64,000 nt of DNA from Bacteroidales bacterium (lineage in GTDB: Bacteria > Bacteroidota > Bacteroidia > Bacteroidales > Muribaculaceae). The notes under the pieces are model-generated. The model saw nothing but the letters and a program-made list of their open reading frames with translations, had not been told where the DNA came from and made no database searches. How positions within the stretch are numbered: the stretch's first letter is position 1; the number at the start of each line of letters is the position of its first letter. Positions 47,980 through 56,655 of this stretch are shown here, one piece after another. Where the stretch lies: the NCBI GenBank assembly GCA_910575615.1, contig CAJTEX010000003.1:1-64000 (forward strand), given 5' to 3'. The position numbers and the translations under genes were made by a program.

Positions 47980-49623
47980 ATGGAGCGAGTGATGCGCAGC
48001 CAGACGCCATGCCGCCTCCTTGCGGCCCTGAATGCCTCCAGGATGCTGGTCTTCCTGGCGGCCGCTCTGCTAGCGGTCTCGGCCTGCGCCGCCGGGATAG
48101 ACTACCGTCACTTCAACAAGACCTTCGGCACCAAGTCGCTTAAGGAGCTCAACAGCCGCGGATGGCAGAGCATCAGGAACAACGACCTCGACTCCGCCGC
48201 CGCCTTCTATGCCATCTCCATATCGAGGTACTGCGAATCGCTCCCCCGCGACGAGATGGAGCGTGTAGGCCTGGCGCTTGTCAACACAGGCTACATCTGG
48301 CTTTTCATACGCAACAACCCCGAGCAGGCCTACCCCTTCCTCAACAACGCCCTCTCAATCGGCCGCAGTCACGACCTGCCGGCAGTCAAAATCGGTGCGG
48401 GGGAGAACCTTGCCAAAATCTACGCCGACTACAACAACTATCCCCGGGCGGTCAGCCTCTATTCCGAGGCGTTGAACGAGGCGGTGGCGCGTCATCTCGA
48501 CTGGGGAGTCACGATGACATTCATCGACCTGCTGTCGCTGTCGGCCACCAACGGACGCATCGGCGACATCGGGCCGGAGATTGCCACAGTGGCGGCCTAC
48601 CCCTTTGACGAGGCAGCGCCGATGGGCGGCTACTGCCACCACATCTCCTTGGCGGCGCAGCAGATGCTGTCAGGGCGTTTCGACCTGGCGGCCCGCATGC
48701 TTGAGGAAGCCTCGCCGTTGCTCGACCCGCAGTATGACACCGAGCGTTACCAGGCCAACCACCGGTTCCTGACAGGATTCGCCCATATGAAGGCCGGCGA
48801 CTCCTCCCGCGGCATAGCTTCCCTGAAGGAGGCCCGCTCGATGGCCGCCCTTCACGGGCTCCCTGACATCATGCAGACCGTCTGTGAGACCCTCGGCAAC
48901 GCTTACATGGCCGCCGATATGCCTGACTCGGCCCATATCACCCGCTACGACGCGCTGAGGATACGCGACTCACTTTTCAACACCGGAAAATACGACGTGA
49001 TAAAAGACCTCGAGTCGGAAGCGGTGCTTTCCAACATGCGAAAGGAGATAACCGACTCGCGGGCCAGGGAGGAGAAATCGCGCACCGTGGTTACGCTTGT
49101 CTCCGCCGGGGCCGCTGTGGCTCTGCTGCTGCTGGCTCTGCTGCTTTTCAACAACCGCAGGCTGAAAGCCTCCAACCGTGAGCTGTTTGTGAAAAACATG
49201 GAGCTGGTGGCGGTCAGGGACGTGGCCCGGACAGAGCGCAGGGAGAGGCCGCCCCGCTCACACCGCGAGGAGCTGGAGCCTGTGCTGGAGAAGGTCTCCG
49301 AGACCATATATTCCAGCCCGGAGGTCTTCAGCCCCGATTTCTCTCTGGGGCGGCTGTCTGAAATCACCGGCATCAAGACCCAGCTGATTTCACAGGCAAT
49401 CGCCGAACTGACCGGCAAGAACCTGAGCGCGCTTGTGGCCGAACGGCGCATCAACCGTGCATGCCGACTGCTGGCCGATCCCGAGTCTGCCGGACGGCTG
49501 ACAGTTGAGTCGATTGCCGAGAGCGTGGGTTACAAATCGCGCACCCATTTCTCCAACATCTTCAAGACCCACACCGGGCTTACCCCCACGGAATTCATCC
49601 GCCAGGCCAGAAACACCCCCTGA
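47980..49623 (+). CDS. Membrane-anchored TPR/AraC-type regulator
   Basis: The 547-residue product has an N-terminal hydrophobic segment near residues 22-40 (signal or anchor), a helical TPR-like region of about 60-330 (periplasmic), a membrane helix near 365-390 and a C-terminal AraC-type HTH domain in the cytosol (about 430-545). The HTH is recognisable from FSLGRLSEITGIKTQLISQA, ERRINRACRLL and VESIAESVGYKSRTHFSNIF. It would sense something in the periplasm and bind DNA. It may regulate the secreted-protein genes downstream, but this is inference. The start could also be at 47992 or 48043. Confidence 0.8.
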   Translation: MERVMRSQTPCRLLAALNASRMLVFLAAALLAVSACAAGIDYRHFNKTFGTKSLKELNSRGWQSIRNNDLDSAAAFYAISISRYCESLPRDEMERVGLALVNTGYIWLFIRNNPEQAYPFLNNALSIGRSHDLPAVKIGAGENLAKIYADYNNYPRAVSLYSEALNEAVARHLDWGVTMTFIDLLSLSATNGRIGDIGPEIATVAAYPFDEAAPMGGYCHHISLAAQQMLSGRFDLAARMLEEASPLLDPQYDTERYQANHRFLTGFAHMKAGDSSRGIASLKEARSMAALHGLPDIMQTVCETLGNAYMAADMPDSAHITRYDALRIRDSLFNTGKYDVIKDLESEAVLSNMRKEITDSRAREEKSRTVVTLVSAGAAVALLLLALLLFNNRRLKASNRELFVKNMELVAVRDVARTERRERPPRSHREELEPVLEKVSETIYSSPEVFSPDFSLGRLSEITGIKTQLISQAIAELTGKNLSALVAERRINRACRLLADPESAGRLTVESIAESVGYKSRTHFSNIFKTHTGLTPTEFIRQARNTP

Positions 49624-49671
49624 AATATGTCTGAAAAATAAAAATCAGACGGATTGCGCGGCGCAATGTGC

Positions 49672-49700
49672 TTGTGCTGCGTCGGTTTTATGTATCTTTG
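49672..49700 (+). promoter_or_regulatory. Promoter of the small T9SS cargo gene
   Basis: TATCTTTG (49693-49700) is a full -7 element; a TTG at 49672-49674 is at a short 18-bp spacing. The -7 element is 136 bp upstream of the ATG. Confidence 0.55.
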
Positions 49701-49836
49701 CGATGAGAATTCGGGTAAATGATGGCAAAAAGATTTTGATTGCATCGTTTTCCCGGCAAATGGAATCCGGGGAGAACCGGAGCCGCCCCGGCCCGCTCAA
49801 GCAAGCCAAATGGCTCCTCACAACCAATATCTATAT

Positions 49837-50301
49837 ATGAGAAAAATCCTACTTTCAGCAATCCTCGCCACTGGGGCACTGACATGTTGGGCCTCGGGAT
49901 ACAATTGCCTCCGGGTCCATCTCGCGTCAGGGGAAAAAATGGACATCATGCTGCGCGACGATCTCCGGGTCAGCTTCTCCGCCACCCATCTCCAGGCCGA
50001 ATCGTCAGAAGTGAATGTTGAGGTCGAGAAGGCCGACATCCTGAGTTTCGAGCATCGCCATAAGGAGTGGTCGGGAGTCGACTACGCGTCGATGGCCGCC
50101 GGCGACATGTCGCGCCAGGGCGACATGCTGGTGTTTGACGGGCTTCCTGAAGGAGCCGCGATTACCCTCTTCGACACATCGGGAAAGGCCCTCAGACATG
50201 CCGTGGCCTCCACCGAGGCCCGTATTCCGCTCGAGGGGCTTGCTTCGGGAGTGTATGTGGTGAAAGCAGGTGACAAATCTTACAAGATAACAATACGTTA
50301 G
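49837..50301 (+). CDS. Small secreted protein with T9SS sorting domain
   Basis: The start at 49837 gives 154 residues: a signal peptide (about 1-20, ending CWAS), a short beta domain (LRVHLASGEKMDIMLRDDLR, then SEVNVEVEKADILSFEHRHK) of the sort common at the N-termini of Bacteroidetes secreted proteins, and a C-terminal T9SS-type domain (LVFDGLPEGAAITLFDTSGK, then GLASGVYVVKAGDKSYKITI). It has no catalytic domain of its own. It lies 4 bp upstream of the next gene and is probably in one operon with it. Confidence 0.8.
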   Translation: MRKILLSAILATGALTCWASGYNCLRVHLASGEKMDIMLRDDLRVSFSATHLQAESSEVNVEVEKADILSFEHRHKEWSGVDYASMAAGDMSRQGDMLVFDGLPEGAAITLFDTSGKALRHAVASTEARIPLEGLASGVYVVKAGDKSYKITIR

Positions 50302-50305
50302 GCAT

Positions 50306-52090
50306 ATGAAAAAGACATTACTCAGCTGCCTGGCGGCAGTGACAGCCGCGTCGGTGATATTCGCCGCGTCTGACAAGATAAACATCTTCCAGGGGGGCTT
50401 CCTGACCAGGATGCTGGACGTGGAGGAGATAGAGCAGATCACATATTCGGCCGACGGCGCGGACGGCTACACCCACTTCGAGGTGGACTTCAGGAACGGT
50501 GCGTCGCATAGGTTCGCCATCGACGATGTCAGCGCCATGGAATACCAGCAGTCGCGTGGCGACTGTCCGGTCACTCTCAATGTCACGCCCCGCTACCAGA
50601 GCGCGTCGCTCGAGGTGGTCGCCTCAGACCCCGACGCGTACTACCGCATCTCCGGTGTGCCCGAAGCGCTGCTTTCCGCGCTCGATGCCGACGAATCAAT
50701 CTGGGGGGAGCTGTTGATGTGGGATGACATAGACTACATATACGCCGTGGCCGAGTCGTCGGGCAAGCCGCTGTCTCAATACAGTCCCGACGTGGTTTTT
50801 GAGAAAGGCAGCAAGATGCGCGACTGGTTTCCGCCGGTGCCCATTACCGACAATACCCCCTGCGCAATCGTGATTTACACCGCCTGCATCGAAGGGGACG
50901 AAGTGGTGCCGACCTCAGACCCGACCATTGTGCGCTTCAACACCAGGACTCTTGAAATCGAGGATGTGGAATTTGCCATAACCGCCGACCTCACCTCAAA
51001 CTCAATCACAGTAAAGGCCGACGCGCCTGTGACCCACGCCGACATGCCGTTCTATGTCACTGCCTATTCAAAGGAGGCGGTCGATGAGCAAGGTCTCGAC
51101 AATCTTGTCAGCCAGACCGCCATGGACCTCGAGAACATTGTCTACAACTACGGAGTGGCATGGGACGAAGCAACCTTCCGCGGACACGGTGAGAACACCC
51201 TCTCCAACCTCCTTATGGGCGACCAGTATTACGCCGTGGCGTTTGGAATCGACTATGGCATCGTCAACACCGTGGTCAAGTCGGAGCTGTTCACCATCCC
51301 CGCCCCTGAAATCACAGACCAGTGTGAGTTCGATGTGACGGCCGTGCAGAAATCCCCCGCTGAATTCATGCTTGAGGTGACCCCCTCTTCCGAAACCACA
51401 CGTTACGCCGCCATGCTGGTGGAGTCTTCACGGCTCAACGAGACCAATACCCCGGCAATGGCCATCGCCACTGAAATCAAATATCTGACCTTCACCAACA
51501 CCATCGACTGGAACGACTCGGAGCTGATTTTCACAGGGCCGGCCACGCTCAGCACCCATGACGACATGCTGGCCGGGAAATACCTCACAGTCGACACCGA
51601 TTACTCCGTGCTGATTTTCGGAGTGGACGGCAATGGCCGCCGCACCACAGGCATCAAGCAGGTCGACATAACCCCTTCAAGTTCGTCAGGCTCAGAGCTG
51701 ACATTTGACATCGCATTCTCAGACTTCGACGGTTCAAACAAATGGAGCCATAAGCTGACCGCCACGGTCACTCCGTCGGATCCCGAAGCGAAATATGTCT
51801 TTGTCTACCTGCCCGAAGACAATGGGGCCGTCGACCTCTCCAAGAGCGATGAGCAACTGATGAACGGCTATGTGGCCTCGATGGGCACCTGGCTGGAGCT
51901 GTCAACGGGCGACCTCACCAAGCGTATGTCGTTCGCGTCGAGCTGGAGCAGCGCGGCCGGCGGGTATGTCTTCAAAAACCAGGTGCTGATGGTCTACGGA
52001 TATGACGGCGAGCCTACATCCCCGCTGTATGCCTACGTCATCAACACTGAAACCGGCGAGGTGGAGCAGGTGCGCGGGCCGGGGATGTGA
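50306..52090 (+). CDS. Secreted multi-domain beta-rich protein, function unknown
   Basis: This 594-residue protein has a signal peptide (about 1-21). Residues 22-80 (MLDVEEIEQITYSADGADGY, NGASHRFAIDDVSAMEY) resemble the short beta domain of the gene just upstream. Then come three or four fibronectin-III-like units of about 110-140 residues that start with CPVTLNVTPRYQSASLEVVA, EFAITADLTSNSITVKADAP, CEFDVTAVQKSPAEFMLEVT and ELTFDIAFSDFDGSNKWSHK. There is no clear T9SS sorting domain at the C-terminus. No function can be assigned. Confidence 0.75.
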   Translation: MKKTLLSCLAAVTAASVIFAASDKINIFQGGFLTRMLDVEEIEQITYSADGADGYTHFEVDFRNGASHRFAIDDVSAMEYQQSRGDCPVTLNVTPRYQSASLEVVASDPDAYYRISGVPEALLSALDADESIWGELLMWDDIDYIYAVAESSGKPLSQYSPDVVFEKGSKMRDWFPPVPITDNTPCAIVIYTACIEGDEVVPTSDPTIVRFNTRTLEIEDVEFAITADLTSNSITVKADAPVTHADMPFYVTAYSKEAVDEQGLDNLVSQTAMDLENIVYNYGVAWDEATFRGHGENTLSNLLMGDQYYAVAFGIDYGIVNTVVKSELFTIPAPEITDQCEFDVTAVQKSPAEFMLEVTPSSETTRYAAMLVESSRLNETNTPAMAIATEIKYLTFTNTIDWNDSELIFTGPATLSTHDDMLAGKYLTVDTDYSVLIFGVDGNGRRTTGIKQVDITPSSSSGSELTFDIAFSDFDGSNKWSHKLTATVTPSDPEAKYVFVYLPEDNGAVDLSKSDEQLMNGYVASMGTWLELSTGDLTKRMSFASSWSSAAGGYVFKNQVLMVYGYDGEPTSPLYAYVINTETGEVEQVRGPGM

Positions 52091-52132
52091 CATCCCGGTC
52101 TTCCAGGCTTGCGCCTACAAATAAATGACTGA

Positions 52133-52178
52133 CGATGGCCGTCCGCGCGGGGTTGACCCCGGCGGCGGCCATTGCCGT
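52133..52178 (+). terminator. Inverted repeat after the beta-rich secreted protein gene
   Basis: TGGCCG and its complement CGGCCA, with outer GAC/GTC, form a stem around a GC-rich loop. No T-run follows directly, so termination is only likely. Confidence 0.45.
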
Positions 52179-52291
52179 CTGTGTCAGGCAGTATGGGGAG
52201 AAGGGTGTTTTTCGGCAGGTTTTTAAACATTTCATGACGGCAGGTGTTAAAGTTCTGTAAAATAACTTACCTAAAAATCTATCGCCGTCCT

Positions 52292-53590
52292 ATGAAAGGC
52301 TATTTAAATCTGATTCTGGCCGTGGCGCTGTTTGTGCCAGCGGTCGCAGGAGCCCAGGGCCGCCGGAGCCAGGAGTTCAAAGACAAATACCAGTTGAAAG
52401 AGGCAGTCGTCCTCAGCCGCCACAACATCCGCTCCCCGCTCTCTGACAGCAAGAGCGACCTTGGCCGCATGACCCCTCACGAATGGACCAAATGGAGCGC
52501 CGGCAAGAGCGAACTGACATCGCGCGGTGGCGCGCTGGAGACTATGATGGGGCAGTATTTCCGCAAATGGGCCGTCGATGCCGGCCTCTTCCCCGAGAAC
52601 TATGTCCCCACCGCCGACGACCTGAATGTCATCGCCAACTCGATGCAGCGCTGCATCGCCACGGCCCAGTATTTCACCTCGGGGTTCATGCCCGTCGGAG
52701 GGGTGACTGTCAACCACCGCTACACCCCCAGCAAGATGGATCCGCTTTTCAATCCCCAGCTCACCAAGGTCAGCCCCGAGTTTGTCGAGGAGGCAATGCG
52801 CCAGATCAACGCCATGGGGGGCGACAAGGGGATTGTCGGCATCAATGAGGCGATAGCCCCCGACTATGCCCTGATGATGGAGGTGCTCGACATGGATGAG
52901 TCGCCGATGGCAAAGGAGAAAGACCCCAAGCTCGCCGCGACCTCCAACTACAACACCGAAATCATATTGGAGAAGTGGGCCGAACCGGCTATGAAATCCG
53001 GCTCGGCGCTCAAAGACCTCAACGCGGCCAGCGATGCCTTCATCCTCCAGTATTACGAGGAGCCCGACTCGGTGAAGGCCGCCTTCGGCCACAACCTCAC
53101 CCGCGAGCAGTGGGCGCAGCTCGCCCATGTGAAGGACACCTACCAGGATGTGCTTTTCACCGCCCCGATAGTGGCCGTCAATGTGGCGCGCCCGCTGATA
53201 CAATATATGTATGACGAGTTGCGTTCGCCCGACCGGAAGTTCACATTCCTTGTAGGCCATGACAGCAACCTGTCGAGTGTCGCCACAGCCCTCGGAGTGG
53301 AGAAGTATGAGCTGCCCGACGCCATTGAGAAGCAGACTCCCATCGGTTCGAAAATCGTCATCGAGAAATTCGTAGGCCCTGACGGCGAGGAGTATGCCGA
53401 CATCAACATCGTCTACCAGACCATCGACCAGCTCCGCGACATGCAGCTGCTCGGCCTCGACAATCCCCCGATGGTCTATCCCCTGTCGCTCAAGGGGCTC
53501 ACCAAGAATGCCGACGGCCTTTACCGCATGTCCGATGTGGCCGCCCGCTTCGAGCAGGCCCTGCGCGACTATGAGTCGATTCCCGGCTGA
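52292..53590 (+). CDS. Periplasmic histidine-type phosphatase, glucose-1-phosphatase-like
   Basis: The start at 52292 gives 432 residues with a signal peptide (about 1-22, ending AGAQ). The catalytic motif is SRHNIRSPL, corresponding to RHNLRAPL in E. coli Agp rather than the RHGxRxP of phytases. The acid/base motif VGHDSNLSS is also present. Many other stretches follow Agp: ANSMQRCIATAQYF, KMDPLFNP, DAFILQYYE and YQDVLFTAPIVAVNVARPL. It probably releases phosphate from sugar phosphates in the periplasm. Confidence 0.87.
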   Translation: MKGYLNLILAVALFVPAVAGAQGRRSQEFKDKYQLKEAVVLSRHNIRSPLSDSKSDLGRMTPHEWTKWSAGKSELTSRGGALETMMGQYFRKWAVDAGLFPENYVPTADDLNVIANSMQRCIATAQYFTSGFMPVGGVTVNHRYTPSKMDPLFNPQLTKVSPEFVEEAMRQINAMGGDKGIVGINEAIAPDYALMMEVLDMDESPMAKEKDPKLAATSNYNTEIILEKWAEPAMKSGSALKDLNAASDAFILQYYEEPDSVKAAFGHNLTREQWAQLAHVKDTYQDVLFTAPIVAVNVARPLIQYMYDELRSPDRKFTFLVGHDSNLSSVATALGVEKYELPDAIEKQTPIGSKIVIEKFVGPDGEEYADINIVYQTIDQLRDMQLLGLDNPPMVYPLSLKGLTKNADGLYRMSDVAARFEQALRDYESIPG

Positions 53591-53644
53591 TTCTCCATCT
53601 CCCCATAAGCCCTGAGGCTTTGGGATAACCGAAGTTTTACCCGA

Positions 53645-53960
53645 CCGCAATAAGGGATTATACAGATTATGCGGATGCAGTCAGGCGTAGCCCCGTCCGG
53701 ATGGCATCTGTGTAATCTGTGTAATCTGTGAGCCTTCACCTCCTTAATCATCTTAATCGTAAAGGTATCTGCGGAAATCTGCGTATCTGCGCAATCTGCG
53801 TGAGTTATCGTGTGCATAAGAGCCACACGCCAGGTCTGACGGCCTGACCTGCGAAAGGGTCTCACGCAGATTTCGCGGATATGCAGATTTCCACGGATTA
53901 AAGGTCGCTTCGCTCCCGGAGGATTCCACCACGGATTAAAATTGATTCCGCGGATTTGGG
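53645..53960. repeat. Composite intergenic repeat, copy 2
   Basis: This copy lies in the opposite orientation to the one at 165-535. It has the same core at 53809-53845 (reverse complement of GCCGTCAGACCTGG...TTATGCAC), the GTCCGGATGG element near 53695-53704, and many CTGTGTAATCTGTG and ATCTGCG units. It contains no credible gene. Confidence 0.75.
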
Positions 53961-53986
53961 GCATTCTGGTTATATACGGTATGACG

Positions 53987-54022
53987 AAAAAAACTCCCGC
54001 TCGCCCCTTGGGGCGGCGGGAG
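53987..54022 (-). terminator. gapdh terminator
   Basis: CTCCCGC (53994-54000) pairs with GCGGGAG (54016-54022), extended by CGCCCC/GGGGCG inside, and seven T residues follow on the minus strand. It lies 27 bp after the stop of the glyceraldehyde-3-phosphate dehydrogenase gene. Confidence 0.85.
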
Positions 54023-54049
54023 GTCGTTTATGATTGGGTAATCAGCTTA

Positions 54050-55105
<1,056 letters not shown>

Positions 55106-55169
55106 TCAAAATCAGTGTACAGCCCGGGTCGGCATCCGCTGTTGGAGGCGCGGTGCTTTTTGGGCTGTG

Positions 55170-55203
55170 CAAAGTTAGTAAATTTTTTATAAACGGAGAC
55201 AAA
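55170..55203 (-). promoter_or_regulatory. gap promoter
   Basis: TAACTTTG (55170-55177, minus strand) is a full -7 element; TTTG (55200-55203) lies 22 bp further up, slightly wide. The -7 element is 112 bp upstream of the gap ATG. Confidence 0.6.
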
Positions 55204-55288
55204 ACGTGCCTCTTTTTTCGCCCGAATCAAGAAAAATTTCCTTAATCGGGAGCGGGAGGGGGCGCGCGTGTCCTTTGCCCGCGTGATG

Positions 55289-55777
55289 CTACTTACGGGT
55301 GAGTGTGTAGTTGAGCAGCGAGTCAGGGCGTTGCAGGTCTGCGCCGACGAGGGTCAGGGTCGAGTCGCTGTCGACAAGGAAATATCTTACCTCGGCCGAG
55401 GAAGTGGCCTGGTCGGCGGCACGGTCGGCATGGTCGGGCACCAGCTTCAGGTAACGTTGGGCGGCATCCTGCGGGGTGGAGGAGTGGAGCGAGAAATCCC
55501 CCTCCGAGACAAACACAGCGTCGGCCTTGCCGATATACCGCTCGGTGAGCTTGTAGTCGCCTCCGTCGCCGTCATCGTCATAGTTGAGGACGAGGGTGTA
55601 CTCTATACCCTCGGCGTCGGCTGCCGGAAGCAATCCGGCGTATGTGATGTCGCCGTCGGTCTGTGTGGTGCAGGCCGTCGCGGGGCATTCATCGGAAGAG
55701 GCGCATTTCTTGTTGTCGGAGCATGCGGCCACCATCAGCACTGCGGCGGCCAGAGAGAGATAAGTTTTGAGGTTCAT
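55289..55777 (-). CDS. NlpE-like lipoprotein lacking the CxxC motif
   Basis: The 162-residue protein has a lipoprotein signal (AAVLMVAAC, lipid Cys at 19). From about residue 45 it reads ITYAGLLPAADAEGIEYTLV, matching the N-terminal NlpE domain, in which E. coli has LPCADCPGIET. Both Cys of CADC are Ala here, so any metal-binding or redox role of that pair is lost. The remaining strands (KLTERYIGKADAVFVSEGDF, VRYFLVDSDSTLTLVGAD) fit the same domain. It is likely an envelope lipoprotein of unknown function. Confidence 0.75.
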   Translation of the reverse strand: MNLKTYLSLAAAVLMVAACSDNKKCASSDECPATACTTQTDGDITYAGLLPAADAEGIEYTLVLNYDDDGDGGDYKLTERYIGKADAVFVSEGDFSLHSSTPQDAAQRYLKLVPDHADRAADQATSSAEVRYFLVDSDSTLTLVGADLQRPDSLLNYTLTRK

Positions 55778-55884
55778 ATCGGTTGCGGGTAGATAGGTCG
55801 GTTAATATCAAATCGGTCTATATGTAACAACCGGCCTCTCCGGAAAGTTCACACCGTGAATAAAATTGGAACAGTGATTATGCA

Positions 55885-56232
55885 TTAATAATGCCCTTCG
55901 AGGATTGTCCCGTTGTCGAAAGTGACGGTGATGGTTGATGAGGGCTGGATGTCAAGATAGCCGCATGGCTCATCAGAGGTCACTATGGTGGAAGAATAGA
56001 CATCCCCGTCGATGTCGGCCACTTCTATGGTCGCGCATAAGTAGGGCATCGAGGTTGACAGGCACGCCGTTGAGGATTCAAAGGTTATGTATGACGGGTA
56101 CTTGAACGGCATCTTTTTCTGGTTGCCTGGAGGTGGTGTGATAGGTATTACGGGAGGCGGATCATCACAAAATGCGGCAAATGAGATAGCCATCGCCGTC
56201 AATGACAAAAGAATCTTTGGAAGTTTTGACAT
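55885..56232 (-). CDS. DUF3244-type small secreted protein
   Basis: This 115-residue protein has a signal peptide (about 1-22), a Pro-rich stretch (PPPVIPITPPPGN), then a beta domain with PYLCATIEVADIDGDVYSST and YLDIQPSSTITVTFDNGTIL, as in DUF3244 proteins of Bacteroidales. Function is unknown. It has a strong promoter upstream and is the gene next to the MITE at 56427. Confidence 0.7.
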   Translation of the reverse strand: MSKLPKILLSLTAMAISFAAFCDDPPPVIPITPPPGNQKKMPFKYPSYITFESSTACLSTSMPYLCATIEVADIDGDVYSSTIVTSDEPCGYLDIQPSSTITVTFDNGTILEGHY

Positions 56233-56257
56233 ATGGATTTTTGGTTTCGTTACAACA

Positions 56258-56288
56258 CAAAGTTACGAAAAAACTAAAAGACCAGCAA
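56258..56288 (-). promoter_or_regulatory. Promoter of the DUF3244 gene
   Basis: TTG (56286-56288), a 20-bp spacer and TAACTTTG (56258-56265) on the minus strand match the consensus. The 5' UTR would be about 20 nt. Confidence 0.75.
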
Positions 56289-56415
56289 TCTCAGGGAGGA
56301 GAAAAACCTTTCACGGCAAAATTGAAATATGCTTATAATCAATCGACTCGGTTTGGGTTGACTTGAAAAAAACTAGCATCGACGCAAAATCGATTCCAGG
56401 AAGCCGGGAAACAGG

Positions 56416-56655
56416 AGTTTTTTATTATTGCTGTCCGGTAAAAAAAGACAAAATCATATATTCTCTACAAATATAATAAGTTACACCTGTTTTACGAAAA
56501 AGGGCTTGTCATTTGAGGCGATGTGAAATTGGTAGCATTAAGCATCAAAAAGCCCTTAAAAGACATCTATACGAGTCTGTTTCATGCTGTATGAGATAAA
56601 AATAGTCCATTTCCTATCATGTCAAAGTTTTACCGGACAGCAATAGTTTTTTATT
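56416..56655. mobile_element. 218-bp MITE with 17-bp inverted repeats and 11-bp target duplication
   Basis: Perfect terminal inverted repeats, ATTGCTGTCCGGTAAAA (56427-56443) and its complement (56628-56644), bound a 218-bp segment with no reading frame. The element is flanked by 11-bp direct repeats AGTTTTTTATT (56416-56426 and 56645-56655), which read as the target duplication. The length of the duplication suits IS4-type transposases; the parent element is not present in this window. The right-hand duplication covers the TAA stop codon (56651-56653) of the regulator gene, so the insertion left that gene intact. Confidence 0.85.

Noticed and set aside
52304-53650. 448-codon minus-strand frame
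   Set aside because: Antisense shadow of the phosphatase gene, whose catalytic motifs are clear.
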